Source of the DNA: Vandiemenella viatica
Taxonomy: Eukaryota; Arthropoda; Insecta; Orthoptera; Morabidae
Assembly: GCA_031002005.1 (NCBI GenBank)
Contig: JARYHS010011408.1
Location: forward strand, 224,109,473-224,173,472
Direction: 5' to 3'
Length of the DNA stretch: 64,000 nt
Notes under the pieces: generated by a model
The model's input: only the letters and a program-made list of their open reading frames with translations
Databases searched by the model: none
What the model was told of the DNA's origin: nothing
In this document: in pieces, positions 1 to 11,230 of the stretch
Layout: every line of letters begins with the position of its first letter
Position numbering within the stretch: position 1 is the first letter of the stretch
Translations under genes and position numbers: made by a program

Positions 1-120
1 GCATATATTGGCGATGAAGCGTGGAAAGATATCTGTGGAAGAATTAGGAGCATGGAAGGGAACACCTGACCGTGAAGACAAACTGGCACTCGACTTCTAG
101 CATAAGTACCTCTCTTAAAT
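1..120 (+). pseudogene. CR1-like LINE fragment (ORF2 C-terminal end)
   Basis: The frame starting at base 1 reads AYIGDEAWKDI, and a second frame reads LALDF-stop-HK. These match the C-terminal tail of the long LINE at 24.2-27.4 kb in this window (YTGDEAWKDI and VALDFRHK). Several stops and frame changes show it is dead. The fragment is cut by the window edge, so its 5' extent is unknown. Confidence 0.6.
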
Positions 121-772
121 GGCACCAGTTGCGCAGGAAGCTATTTGCGTGCGTCGGTAACATGTCATTCTGTTTGGGCTTTAGGGTTAGAGCAGAGCGA
201 ATACGTGGTAGAACGCATTAATTACCGTCTGAGCAAAGCTATAGATTGGAGATATTTTTGGGTGCTGCTGTCTCACATGGAGGTCAAAATCTCTGAGAAG
301 TTAAACAATATCTGTTGTCCTGCAGCTTGCATATACACTATATAGCTGTAGATCAGCATTCTCTTACTTGGTGTCGCTGCTGTTAATGGATCCTGGTGAG
401 CCAGCGAAATTTAGTATAATCAAAATAATAGTACAATCTTTTTCATTTTGCTAGAAATACATTTAAACTTTATGTTTACTCATTGTAACATTTACATCTC
501 ATACTGCCGTTATTTTCAGAAAATTCACGCTAAACTAAGCCATACCATGATAAAAATTACTCTGTTGGTGAGCTAGAAAAATTAAGCATAATATTTAATG
601 AGCTATTATTTTAACCAGTGGTTGCCGGGACACGATGCTAGTGGGCTGGAACGAGTGTAGTATTGGTGCGCGCGCAGCGCTTAATAGTCACTCAACAGGT
701 TCAAGACAGTCAGTTGACGGAGGATAGTGAACTCGGTTCACGACCAACTTTTGGCGTGCGAGTTCAACAAAC
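121..772. other. No gene seen; AT-rich spacer
   Basis: No exon, repeat end or long frame can be supported. The stretch at about 640-770 is somewhat richer in G+C and CpG (GTGCGCGCGCAGCGC) and could be a leader for the small frame that follows, but there is no further evidence. Confidence 0.3.
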
Positions 773-913
773 ATGATAACGACAAATAATAAGTCGAGTA
801 AGCGGAGTGAAGCAGAGGCATCGAAATCTTCAGATATTCATGAAAGTGAAGACATTCTGTGGAATTTCAAGAATAAAACTTATAAGAACAAGGCCTGGAA
901 ATGCTGCTATTAA
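773..913 (+). CDS. Possible 46-codon ORF with a MADF-like motif
   Basis: An ATG-initiated frame encodes a basic/acidic peptide beginning MITTNNKSSKRSEAEASK and containing ILWNFKNKTYKNKAWK. The pattern LW-N...YKNK...AWK resembles the core of MADF/Myb-SANT-like DNA-binding domains (a family comparison from memory). The spacing is shorter than usual, and one base after AWK an alternative frame continues as AAIKNIAS, so this may be a frameshifted relic of a domesticated or transposon-borne MADF gene. No splice sites are obvious. It could equally be a chance frame. Confidence 0.25.
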   Translation: MITTNNKSSKRSEAEASKSSDIHESEDILWNFKNKTYKNKAWKCCY

Positions 914-1385
914 AAATATTGCCTCATAACGGTGTCATGTTTTTTTTTATATATTACAGCAGCTCTTCAAATTCAGTCACATTAGTCCTAAATAATTTCT
1001 GTAACTCGCTACATCTTCAATTGCAACTTTAATAAAAAATAAGTACTTGATGCACTTAAAGCTATTCTTTCTGATATCCACGTTCGGCATTTTCTTTTAT
1101 TATTCTTCATATCATTCAACGTTATAATGAACAAATCAGCTACAATATTAATTCCTTCATGTAATATGGACATATTGCAAGATGATCACAACGTTCGACT
1201 GTAGAACTGTCCTGACAGTGGACTGTATTACTAGCATGCTAGTGGACTCTCTTACCCCCACCATCGAGGCTCCAGTCTACTATTGTTCCGGTCAACTTGC
1301 ATCGTGTAAACACAGCATAAGTTTGGTATGATCAACGCAATAAATGTTTTAGCGCTCGTTTCTTTATTTTTATTTTTTTCCATTC
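914..1385. other. No gene seen
   Basis: AT-rich sequence with short T runs. Nothing supportable on either strand. Confidence 0.3.
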
Positions 1386-1590
1386 TTATGGCTTTATGCC
1401 TCGTTGACGTCTAGGACTGGGAGCATGAAGCAGGAAGGGATTTGGTCACGATCCCTTGAAACACCATCCCGGCATTCCCCTGGAATAATTTCGGGAAACC
1501 ATGAGAAAACGAAATCTTAATATCTGGACGGGGAATGGAACCTGCGTCCTCCTGAACGCGTGCTCCATTTTGACGAGATGGCTACCCGTG
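1386..1590 (-). repeat. tRNA-derived SINE, degraded copy
   Basis: Read on the - strand, this has the same order of blocks as the well-preserved SINE at 14660-14897: a B-box-like stretch, the block around ATCCAGATTT, the CCATGGTTTCCC block and the CCAGGnnAATGCCGGGATG block. Substitutions are many, so it is an old copy. I see no clear target duplication. Confidence 0.6.
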
Positions 1591-2583
1591 AGAAAATTAT
1601 TATTACTTCTTTTTTAACTCGCAGTTTCCTTGTCACCGATGTTGCAGCTGTCCTTAAATTGTTAACCACAAAAATATTCTCAACCATTCGTACTGTATTA
1701 AATTTTCATACAGAATCGATCAATTCTTTATCACTATAACGCGGCCGCTTCGTTGCTCAATGGCCATGCCTCAGATCTCAACGTTTAATATCTGATAGAA
1801 AGAAAAAATAGATAGTATAAGAATAACGTTACATTTTTCTGTTACTGAATTACTTAAATATTAATTTTCTGCTCAGTCACCATTTAAGATAACGTGATGA
1901 TATAAGCGACAAATTTTAGATCGCACTCAAGGTTTTAAAACTCAGAAAATCCCTTCACATTCTGTTCGGTAGTTTTTAAATTAATGTAGAGTGTAAGTAA
2001 AATAATTTGATATTTGGAAGAATTTTTTTTCCGGCTTCGGCTCCAGCTTACGTAATGAGACATACCTCCAATTTTAAATCAGGATCAATAGTTTCAAACC
2101 ACGAAATTTGCTTTATAATTATTTCAGTGGTTTTTAGTTCATGCCAGAGTATGGGTGGAAAAGTTTTCACTTTGAACAGATTTTAATTCTTTGCTTCAGA
2201 AGTTAATAAAAGATACCTTGGATTTTAAGTCATGCTTCAAACTTCACAAATAAAAATATACTTAACATGCAGAACACATGTTACACGTTTCGCAGATAAA
2301 TGGCAACACAAACATTCCACCAATTGGTTCATGCTCCGGATCTCACAAATCCGGTTCTAAAACGTGGGTAGGGTGGACGCCCTCCTGCCCTATAATTTCA
2401 CACTGCATGCCTGTGTAATAGGTGGCTGGTGTCTGGTGGTGTTCTGAGGCCGATCCGATAGAAAGGAAAAAAATACACATTAAAAACTTCATATAATTTT
2501 CAGATTACATTGGTCTGATTACGTTGTTCTTAGTTAATAAGCGCAATACTGCGAACTTATGTTATTGGAGATTTTAGCTGCAA
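1591..2583. other. No gene seen
   Basis: AT-rich sequence. A short GC-rich patch at about 2360-2460 looks unlike its neighbours, but I cannot assign it. Confidence 0.3.
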
Positions 2584-2585
2584 TA

Positions 2586-3290
2586 CAGGGTGACCCAGGG
2601 GAATGGTAAATGTTAAAGGAAGGGACAGTATGAACAATATTGTGTAAAGAAGTTCATATAAACATGTGTCCGATTTCCATTCGTTTTGTAGACACAGGTG
2701 CTGGAATGTTATGTATACAATAAACCTCATAAAATGATCAAGAGCACACAAATAACTTATTGAAGTTCTTTGTTCGTGCAGAAACAAGCATATTTTACAA
2801 AAATGTTCGAAAATCCCACCATTTACTTCAATACATTTTGAAGCTCTCTTCGCAACAGGACTTGTATCTCGGGGTAGCAGTGTTTACAATTTGAGCGAGT
2901 AATTTGTCTCTTGCGTTTACTTTTTCTCTGTACACTTCGTTTTCCATCCATCCTCACACACAAAAATCTAATGGGGTAAGTTCCAGCGACCTTGGTAGCC
3001 AATGAACGTGGCCGCCGTTGTCGATCCATCACTAAGGTAATTAGTTTTAGATAATTGGATTTTCGAACATTTAATTTACTTTTCTAAAATATGCTTGTGT
3101 TTTTTGTATGAATAGAGTACTTCAATAAGTTATTTGTGTGCTCTTGATCATTTTCTGAGGTTTATTTTACGCATAACATACCAGAACCTGTATCTCCAAA
3201 ACGAATGGAAATCGGACACATGTTTATATAAACTTTTTTATTTAATGTTGTTCATACTTCAGTATTTACCATTCCTCCTGAATCATCCTG
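2586..3290. mobile_element. Tc1/mariner-type element with ~235-bp inverted repeats
   Basis: The two ends are inverted copies over roughly 235 bases: 2586-2820 against 3052-3290. The outer ends are CAGGGTGAC and its partner GATGATTCAGGAG-type end, each flanked by TA (2584-2585 and 3291-3292), the target used by Tc1/mariner elements. The arms share long identical blocks such as CATGTGTCCGATTTCCATTC. About 230 bases lie between the arms and hold a dead transposase C-terminus on the - strand. The element is too short to be autonomous. Confidence 0.75.
2823..3025 (-). pseudogene. Tc1/mariner transposase C-terminal relic
   Basis: Read on the - strand, one frame gives HWLPRSLELTPLDFCV, then a stop, then GWMENEVYREKVNARDK. 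This matches the (P)RSPDLTPLDFFLWG-type signature around the last catalytic acidic residue of Tc1/mariner (IS630) transposases, here LDF. A TGA replaces what is normally a Trp codon, and a second frame carries much of the region open. Only about the last 60 residues of the usual ~340 remain. It lies between the inverted arms of the element at 2586-3290. Confidence 0.65.
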
Positions 3291-3292
3291 TA

Positions 3293-5251
3293 TGTACTCC
3301 CTAACACTACGTTTACTGTATTAATAATTGTCACAGATTTTTTTGCGCTGTTAAACCAGATTGTAGATCCAAAGAACTCAACTTCTGGTATCTAGGGTAC
3401 AGGCTTCAGTTATTCGTTAGTACAACTGCGGAATACTTCCTTCGTAATAAAGAATTTCCATTTATATGCTTTAAGCGAAGTGTTAACGCCATTTTCTGCT
3501 TATCTACTTCTTAGTTCCTTGGAATAATATTTGTTCTGTAATATTCTCAACGGTATCGTATTTACGCCAGAGAGTTCTTGATTTCATTGTAGAAGCGAGT
3601 GGAAAAGTTTTTATTTGTAGGTACGGGAGTCAGGGACTGGAATAAATTATCTAAAAGGGGTGCTGCACAGTCTACTCGGAACAGTGAGAGAAGTTAAGTG
3701 AAAATTTTACTTTAATGAAAAGTAAGTGTGTAGGGAAATAGTCACTGACGCTTCGGTTCAATCGAAATTAATAATTTTGTAATAGCAATAACATTTCTTC
3801 CCACTGATTTCTTTACATTCATTGTTATTGTCACCCAAAAAAAAAATCTATCCGATAAATAACCATACATTTACATAGTTACAATAACATTAATTTTAAC
3901 TTTTCCACTGGTAAAAAATTTATATTATAACATCATAAATCACAAAAATTCTGCTCGTAATTTTAACCAATTTCTCTTTTTACTTTATTTCTCTTATTCG
4001 CAAGCATCGATCACGATTTAAGACACTTTGGATATTTCCCACAGCAATCAAAACTACTAATAAAAAGCTTGATAATAAGTTTATTTCACTCTTCAACTTC
4101 GATAGCTCGGATGCCATGTAGTACTTCAAATTCCTCTATCCCCTAGGATGCAGGGTTCAGTTAAAGCGAAGACAGAGGCAAGAGAGTGACAGATCGAAAC
4201 ACTGCTACATACTATAAGGGTAGGTTCCTGAAACTAAAAACAGTGTTATTTTCTACCCATTCAATATTTCGTATTTATATGTGAATTAAAACCATGTTCA
4301 CACATATACACAAAACATGTATCAAGCGGAGATCTTTGATAAATAATTTCGGTATTCGTAATCTCGTCTTGCTGGCTTTTTATTATAGAATAATTTTTTA
4401 TTCTTGTTTTCTACTTTCTGTTTTACTTTTCCGCAAAACTGTATGATGTAGCACTCAGGAATATTTTTCATTTACCGTGTTTCCCACAAAAGATAATCTT
4501 TATTTCCGCTAAGTGAATCCTTCTAAAGGAATAATAAGATTCGAAGCGACAGTCTGCAGTAACTGAAGTAAGTACTACGTTAATACACTACACTTTAGCT
4601 TATCGTTTTGAGCCTCTCTGAATATAGGTGATTCTAATCAAGTCTTGTGGTCGTATTGTGAGGTCCAGATTTTCTATACTGTATGATGAAATGTTAACCA
4701 TGCAGTAGCCATATGATCCTAGAAATTAAACATTTGACACTATCAATACTAATAAAAATCTAAGCTTGGTCGTCGCATATGAGAGTCCGTAAAACTTTTG
4801 TCACCCTCTCGACCTCCATTGGTGACCAATAACGACCAGAGATGTTATTCGAGGTTATGCGCGTTATTTAATAACAGTTCTATTTTGTTAAGCATCCGTG
4901 AAGAAATGAATTATGTACTGCGATAAATTAACATATAGTTAATAGTTGCTTTTTATTTATTTATATTCAGTCGGTGTAGAGGGTTTTTATATTCTACCCA
5001 TCGATATCGCTGTTACAGTAGACTGAGAAATATGTATCGGTACTGAATTAAATCATTTTTAAGATCATGAACGTTATTGAACAATCTTCTTTAGTTAAAC
5101 AACTGCAAGGAAATGAACTACCAGAACACTGCGCTCAAACCGTTACTTTTGTCAGCTTTAGATTCTATTTATATTCTATGTAGATGTTTTTGATATATTC
5201 TGTCACTGTAATAGTAAACTCGAAGATATAAAGTGCTAGAATTCTGCATTT
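3293..5251. other. No gene seen; one weak LINE trace
   Basis: AT-rich sequence. Around 3600-3720 on the + strand the words TTTGTAGGTACGGGAGT and AGGGACTGGAATAAA recall the GKGVRDWN region of the CR1-like tail, but the match is short. Otherwise nothing is supportable. Confidence 0.3.
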
Positions 5252-5273
5252 AACCCGTCATTTTTGACGGGTT
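5252..5273. repeat. Short perfect hairpin
   Basis: AACCCGTCA at 5252-5260 pairs with TGACGGGTT at 5265-5273 around a TTTT loop. A hairpin with nearly the same arms occurs at 35383-35404. It may be the structured terminus of an unrecognised element. Confidence 0.45.
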
Positions 5274-5418
5274 TAGAAGCAAGTTTTCTATTTTTTTTTT
5301 TAAAGTCAAAATAATACTTTTGTTTAATGATTTAACAAAAAATACCGCTTCGCTGCGCACAGTAGACTGAAAACTCTATAGTGCCTACTTTTTTTTGCTG
5401 CTTTTTTTCCATTCGGAG

Positions 5419-5498
5419 TGTGTTATGGTGACCTTGACCCGACCCAGCTGGAGGTCAGTGGAGCGGACCTGCGTCTTCGTGACGAGACGTGGGCGAAG
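5419..5498 (+). CDS. Candidate internal exon of an unrecognised host gene (exon a)
   Basis: A long pyrimidine tract (TTTTTTTTGCTGCTTTTTTTCC) runs into an AG at 5417-5418, and the exon ends GCGAAG before GTACGG at 5499. Between them one frame is open and GC-rich in an AT-rich setting, encoding CYGDLDPTQLEVSGADLR then LRDETWAK. The exon begins with two bases of a split codon and ends in phase 0. The next candidate exon (9009) also begins in phase 0 on the same strand, so they can be joined without a frameshift. The peptide looks coding (charged, few low-complexity residues), but I do not recognise the family. The frame also stays open beyond the donor to 5639, so the 3' boundary is a judgement. 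Confidence 0.45.
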
Positions 5499-5889
5499 GT
5501 ACGGTATCCTAAATATACCACGGCCCACCTGGCACCTAGCGGTGCACTGTCGTCTACACAGAACTGCCACAACCTTCAGAGGAGAGAACACAACTGTAAA
5601 CTTTGTTGCGTAGACACCACCCGAAGTAATTTATGCTAAGCATTTGTCAACTAAATTAAGCTACTTTTGCTATGCGTGTGCCTTGAAAATAATACCTGTA
5701 ATATAAACAAACTGTACATACAAGACTCAGATCAAAAATTCAAACTGGCAGCCGACAGTCAAAAATCAATAATAATTCTACACATAGGTAGAATATATCA
5801 CAGACACTATCAGTAGAAGCAGAATTATTTTTCTATAGCCACATTTTTCTAATGAATCCTACAAGGCTGAGCAATAGGACTTTTAATTA
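5499..5889. other. Intronic or intergenic; no feature
   Basis: A GC-rich tail continues to about 5600, then ordinary AT-rich sequence follows. Nothing else is supportable. Confidence 0.3.
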
Positions 5890-5904
5890 CTTTCTCAAAA
5901 AAAC

Positions 5905-6172
5905 GGAGGCGTGATTCACTGGGTGGAAAAAGACTTGCAAGAGTTGGAGATAACGCAGGAGGATATCCAGAAACGCATTCTGCTCATGAAGAAACTCTTT
6001 GAGTACCGTAGTTTCCAAGAAAGTCGAAACTAAAAACTGGCAAAATGTGGACTGAAGCGAGAAAGGAACAGCGTAGGATACGAATGCGGAAATACTAGGT
6101 GAAAGTTAAAGCAAGGGAAAGGATAGTAGATGGCGGAAAAGACAGCAAAAATAATAATAATAATAATAATCA
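5905..6172 (+). mobile_element. LINE 3' end with (AAT)n tail
   Basis: The + strand reads HWVEKDLQELEITQEDIQKR, and, after frame changes, MWTEARKEQRRIRMRKYW, followed by an AAT microsatellite at about 6149-6170. The pattern 'DL-E--IT-EDI--R ... WTEERK--H-ERM--YW' is the C-terminal end of a common insect non-LTR family (RTE-like, from memory), and a second copy lies at 60.1-60.4 kb. The reading frame is broken in several places and only the last ~80 codons remain, which fits a 5'-truncated dead insertion. Confidence 0.55.
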
Positions 6173-6289
6173 AATTAGTGAACTACTTCGAGTACAATGT
6201 AACTGAAAATACAAAACAATGGCTTAACCAAAATTATCTCTTGTACAGAGTAGTATTAGCAAAGACTGAAAACGACGAATTTTTTAATA

Positions 6290-6690
6290 TCGGCGATTGA
6301 CAGAGGATTCGGAAGGAAATTTGCAATCGGAGAACAGCACTGTAAACAAGTGAAGCTTCAAATTTCTAAATAATAGAAAGTAGGAAAATAAAAGTATCCG
6401 AAATGGGGTACTATAAAAGGATGTCGGAAATTAAGTAGGCAGATAAACGACAAAATTAACATCGTTTGGGAACTATACGTAGGGGTATTTTGTGGTAGAA
6501 TCTTACAGATATAAGGGTCGTATTTTAAGGCGTGCAGAAATTTTTTAACCTTTTATTGGAGGAAACAGTGGGAAGGACGACATATAGAGAACACAAGTAA
6601 AAAAATTGGTGTAGCAGATAATTTAAGAGATGCGTTGAGATTAAGATAGATATAAATGGAAGATTGGATTAAACCAATGACAGCGTATAG
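6290..6690 (+). pseudogene. RTE-like LINE relic (C-terminal end)
   Basis: One frame reads KIKVSEMGYYKRMSEIK-stop-ADK, matching KKIEAFEMWCYRRMLKIKWTD of the RTE-like element at 36.1-39.4 kb. Further on, KFFNLLLEETV and KRCVEIK match its LLNLLVEGTVEG and KGCVEMKR blocks. Frames and stops are scattered, so it is old and non-functional. Confidence 0.55.
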
Positions 6691-7364
6691 TAAATAGCTT
6701 TGGTATAAAAACAACAAAATCTTAACGCAAAATACTATTTAAAAATAGTTATTTACACTGCGAGTTACCAAAAGCATCGTTCATATTAGGAGAACGTTAT
6801 AGCACTAAAAAAAAATTTGTGAAATGTTGAACAGCATTCAACACCATTTCTTCAGCAGTTGGTTTCATATCCTTTACAACTTTCAATATACAAATAAAGG
6901 AAATAGTTCAGCCCATAAAATATCGTACTGGATTAAAATTTGAGATCATGTCATTAAAATTCTACGGTTTATGGCGAATGATTTATTAAACTTTTTGTAA
7001 AAGCTAGTTTTTCTCAATACTCATTGTTATTTCTTCTGTTTCTAACGCAGCTCGTTTCGGCATGATTTCGTAGAGGTTTTCTATGCATTCGCTTTCTGCA
7101 GCATGTTGTCCTAAGCATTTTCCGCATTTTAGCGGTAAATGTGAGTTCTGAATCGGATATTGGTCAGAGAATGAACCAGTGACAAGTCCACTATACTAAG
7201 GTGACTTGGCCATCATCATGGAGAGAGTTCAAGATTATTTCCTTACTTAGATTTTTTCAGCTAGTCAACGACAATGTATAGGACTATTAATGGAAGAAGA
7301 ACGGGGAATGAAACGATCACGGCTTTTATGAAGGAAACATCCCCACATTCGTCTCATTTATTAC
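6691..7364. other. No gene seen
   Basis: AT-rich sequence without any supportable frame or repeat boundary. Confidence 0.3.
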
Positions 7365-7365
7365 T

Positions 7366-7450
7366 GAATCCAATAAAAATCCAAATCTGGATGGCCGAAC
7401 TTGGTGTCGAAACTAGATCCTACCGAATGCCTTAGTCCGAATGTTATTTT
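7366..7450 (-). repeat. SINE fragment
   Basis: The block AAAATCCAAATCTGGATGGC followed by a degraded B box and CCTACCGAATGCCT matches, in reverse orientation, the head and central part of the SINE seen intact at 14660-14897. The rest of the unit is not recognisable. Confidence 0.45.
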
Positions 7451-7859
7451 TCGTCCGCCTAAAGAGAGAAGCAAAAGGATCCCCTCAAAACATTGGAAGA
7501 CTACAGTGAATATCAAAGATGACTTGTAAATTCGATCAATGGAGACCCACGCTGTAACATCGTCTTCTGGATATGCGACATCGGGCAACTAATTGTGGGT
7601 GTTGGATGCACGTTCTGCCTCCAACAAATAGTCAGCTCGAGGAAACTGTGAATCTCGTCGCGAAGGTTATCCACTGTGATTATATATAGGTCCGCTACTA
7701 ACCGTCGTCTACACCATTCAAACCTTCAGCACTAAGTAAATTTGTGTGATCCTGCGACCTGGTGACAATTTCGCCTTTGTTGTGGCTAGTCCTACAATTT
7801 AAGGTGGAATCCAAACCATAGAATGTCCTGGTGAAGCTCATCTGATCAAACACGAATCT

Positions 7860-7910
7860 AAAAAAAATTAGCCCAACCGGGATTTGAACCAAGAACCGTG
7901 TCTCGAACTT
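7860..7910 (-). repeat. tRNA-like B-box remnant
   Basis: On the - strand GGTTCAAATCCCGG is a good B box (internal RNA polymerase III promoter), followed by a T run. No full cloverleaf can be folded by eye, so this is more likely the head of an old SINE than a tRNA gene. Confidence 0.3.
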
Positions 7911-8274
7911 TTGAAAGCAAGCTTTTGGTCGGTTTTAAGGTAATCTTTCATGCAGCGATATAGTATCAAATGAAGCCATAGTCTGTTTGAAGGCAATCCT
8001 CTATGAAGCCGTTATGTTGGTGTGATGCCACTCATTGACGGAGGCCCAAAATCCAGTTTGTGTGTTCCATCAGAGCATGTCAGACGACACTTCTTTCCTC
8101 TTTAGGTCTCTTGCACAGCAGTCAACCGTGAATGTTTTCACGTAGTCAGGACTTGCAAGACCATGCTGCGGTAAAATCAATGGTGTTCAACGATATGACA
8201 AAACAACCAGCTTCCTCGTTCCGTTGGGACATATTCGACTATTTGTTGTAGCGGTTGAAAACGAGCGTCTTGTG

Positions 8275-8350
8275 ATTCAGAAGGTTAAGGTGTTAGAATG
8301 GGGATCGAAAGTCCTCGGTTTAAATTCCGCTATCGGCTGAGATTTTTTTA
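8275..8350 (+). repeat. tRNA-like SINE head
   Basis: GATTCAGAAGGTTAAGGTG followed about 35 bases later by CGGTTTAAATTCCG looks like an A box/B box pair, and a T run follows. There is no acceptor stem, so I call it a tRNA-derived repeat head and not a gene. Confidence 0.3.
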
Positions 8351-9008
8351 CAGTTTTAACACGTCCTTCACGTCTGACAAAGATTGCTTTGTATATATGT
8401 AGTACGCTGGAACGTTTATGTTTCGGGTTCCACGATAAACTTTAGGACCCCAAAACTCGGTAGGATTGCTGGTTTAAGTTAGTTGGCAATGACTGAGGTG
8501 GATTGCGTAGTCAGAAAAGAAAAAAAACTGTTAACAGACGACATAAAATTATTTTTATTTAATAACCTTTTCTCAATATTATATTAGTTTGACTCTACTT
8601 TTAAAAAATACCCGTCAAGACAGGAAAGAACACCACGGCACACTTTAACGGAGCCTTACGAAATAATCTTTGATAAATTTTATTATGAAAAACGTACCCC
8701 CTAAACATCAATTGATTCAATCGAGCAATAGTGCATTTTCGGAGTAACGCACTTCTTACCGTGAAAACCTTAACATACCCGATGTACAGTGATCCGAGGG
8801 ATGTATGAGTTTAGCATGATGTATGTAAAAGTGTCAAAACATCCTGTGTGAATATAATGTGTTTTATTTTCAAAAGGAACAAAAAAAAATTGCTAACCAA
8901 ATAGTAAACTTTCACCTTCCATTTGTCCAGAAGCAACTGTCGGACTTCCCTACCGCCCACGATCAGCCCCAACACCTCTAATTCGCAATGTACCGATCCG
9001 TGTTGCAG
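8351..9008. other. Intron-like sequence before exon b
   Basis: No supportable feature. The last 20 bases before 9009 form a weak acceptor context (GTGTTGCAG). Confidence 0.3.
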
Positions 9009-9227
9009 AACTGGAGCTCGGGACTGAAGCCTGTGGAGGAGCAGGGGTCTGGCGAACGCTCCGATGACGACTTCCTGACCGCCTCTGAGTGCACCTGCAC
9101 TCGTAGTTCGTCCTTCCACACGGCGTCAGAATGCGCCAGCGGCGGCGGGGCAGCATCCCCCTCCTCCTGGTGGGAGGAGGAGCAAACGGATGAACAGCCG
9201 CCTCTGCTGGTCACAACCACCACTGAG
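9009..9227 (+). CDS. Candidate internal exon of the unrecognised host gene (exon b)
   Basis: The exon begins after GTTGCAG and ends CACTGAG before the donor GTAGGC. It is 219 bases long, 73 codons, phase 0 at both ends. It is GC-rich and encodes NWSSGLKPVEEQGSGERS, then DDDFLTASECTCTRSSS, and ends PPLLVTTTTE: acidic, Ser/Thr-rich and probably disordered, with no domain I recognise. An ATG at 8988 lies in the same frame right after a stop, so an alternative reading is a first coding exon starting at 8988 (80 codons). The phase match to 5498 upstream and 15137 downstream favours an internal exon. The opposite strand is also open, which is common for GC-rich exons. Confidence 0.6.
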
Positions 9228-9339
9228 GTAGGCTGCTCAGTTCCAGATTACAACCTCACTCTAGACTTATTGTGTGTATAAGTCAAAAATAATTTCCTGA
9301 AATTTACTTAAATTAATGACGATCATCTAATCATCATCA

Positions 9340-10330
9340 CCTCGAGCAGTTTTCAACCATTTGCTGGGTCTGCTTTGAACAAAAGCCTCTCCAACACTTC
9401 CTATCCATCCATCATTTCTCTTCTTCTACTGTCACCCAATTCCTCCTCTTTCCTCAACATAGTTCTTAACACCTTTCACCCATCTGTCCCTTAGTCTTCC
9501 TCTGGCCCTCTTCCCTTTCAGCTCCATGTACAGCGTCTTTTTTTTGGTATCCCTTATCCTATTCTGTTTGCATGACTATACCACTGTAACCTTATTTCTC
9601 CACTCTTTGTCGCAACAGCTCCTCCTTGATCATCTCCCATATTTTATCACTTTTTGTATTTGAAAGCAATCATCCTAGTTCCACTGTTGGCTAGCCAGGT
9701 GATTTACTCCCTTGGCCTTTTAAGACCCTCTTCACCACAAGGCAGTTGTATCCTCTTCTAATTTATTCCCCGAGAGGATGGGTGGACCCTTCAGCCAGAT
9801 TTGCCATTCCTAAGGTCTCCTTCTCTGCCGTAATTGTCTTTGAGGATTTTTCGTAATGATCGTCACATGATATAATCACTGTTTTCCAACCATTCCTGTT
9901 ACTTATACCATTTCCACACATTTCATTAATACATGGTTCTTTCCCAACCTTCATTACCCAGAGCTGCTTCCACTTCTTCCCAAGTTAGATCTTTCGCTAA
10001 CTCTCCTGCGAGGTTGTTGTCCTCCTGCTTCTCCTGTGTCCAACCCACGTATAGTAAAGCTGCAAAATATTCCTTCCACATGTTTTTTTTTAGTTTTTTT
10101 TAATGTTTATTTCCTTTCTCATGCAGCATATTTGGATTTTCACCCAATTCCTTCCTCTTCCTTTCCACGACTCGGTGTAGTACTTTCTTATTACTTTTGC
10201 TAGCTTCTTCCATCATCTGAGTCAATTTCTCTAGCTACCTTCCTCCCTACATCTACTAGCATTTTTTGGCCCTTTTTTATATATCTTGCTGCTGTGATCT
10301 CTACTCAAAAAATTCTCTAAAGACCCCATT
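9340..10330 (-). pseudogene. LINE relic (RT palm-flanking and C-terminal parts)
   Basis: On the - strand, a frame at about 10080-9960 reads MWKEYFAALLYVGWTQ and LTWEEVEAALG, the block that precedes the reverse transcriptase domain in many non-LTR elements (WKEHFE-LLN ... W-EVE-AL). Near 9540-9340 a frame reads LYMELKGKRARGRLRDRW, the C-terminal GKR-RGRP--RW block. The pieces lie in the right order for one - strand element. The intervening domain is mostly deleted or unreadable, so the copy is dead. It lies inside the intron between exons b and c. Confidence 0.5.
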
Positions 10331-10445
10331 TTTCAAATCCATTGATTCATTTACTCTATAGTTCCAACATGCAATTTCTTTTTGTATATTTGTGTTAATA
10401 GTCCTTCCATAGACTGTTTCCGACCAATGTCCTCTTAAATCCTTC

Positions 10446-10655
10446 CTACTGCTTTTCCATTGTCCTTGTTTCCCCTCTTGGTATCCTACTCATTGCAATT
10501 TTCAGATATTTTTCTTCATTATTCTTCTCTTTCCATTCTAATACCTTTACCTACTGCTTTTCCATTGTCCTTGTTTCCCCTCTTGGTATCCTACTCGTTG
10601 CAATTTTCAGATATTTTTCTTCATTATTCTTCTCTTTCCATTCTAATACCTTTAT
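10446..10655. repeat. 105-bp tandem duplication
   Basis: Bases 10446-10550 are repeated almost exactly at 10551-10655 (unit starts CTACTGCTTTTCCATTG). The one clear difference is CTCATTGC against CTCGTTGC. The near-identity suggests a recent local duplication within old LINE sequence. Confidence 0.85.
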
Positions 10656-10689
10656 TTTCACATCCTGTCTGTCCCTTGTCTCATTAGTC

Positions 10690-11230
10690 TTATTTGCATC
10701 CAGTCAAAACATGATCATTCTATGCTCAGCTCTGAACTCTGAATATGAATTTAGTTTCTCACTAAGAGTCTTATCATTCATTGTTCCACAGCAGTTCCCT
10801 CATCTCAGTTCATTTCTCCAACCACTTCCTCCTTTCCTCCGCTGCCATTATTCTGGCCTCTTTCTTTTTCTTTATATCTTCATCTTTATTCTCTGTTATA
10901 AATTATAAGATAAGCTAGAACTATTTAGAAGAAAAACCTAGAATCTACAAAATATGACACTTTGATACAAAGAAACCGGATAGATACCGACTAGTTACAT
11001 CATAGTAAAATTGTTCATTTACCAGAAGGATAGATCTTATTAAACAGTTGCATAGTATTAATTTAGTTTCTCACCAAGAACTTTATCTTATCATTCATTG
11101 TTCCACAACAGCTCCCTCATCTCAGTTCATTTCTCCAAACACTTCCTCCTTTCCTCTGCTACCATTAGTCTGGCCTCTTTCTTTTTCTTTATATATTCAT
11201 CTTTATTCTCTGCTTCAACCTTACCTACAT
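10690..11230 (-). pseudogene. CR1-like LINE pieces with an internal 135-bp duplication
   Basis: ATGATCATTCTATGCTCAGC at about 10711 matches the endonuclease-domain region of the LINE at 26640-26700 on the - strand. The stretch 10758-10893 recurs at 11077-11212 with few changes (shared words: CCCTCATCTCAGTTCATTTC and CTGGCCTCTTTCTTTTTC). Frames are broken throughout. Confidence 0.5.

Noticed and set aside
8988..9281. 97-codon ORF as a complete small gene
   Set aside because: The frame runs through a good donor (GAG|GTAGGC) and past it loses coding character; exon reading 9009-9227 is better supported.
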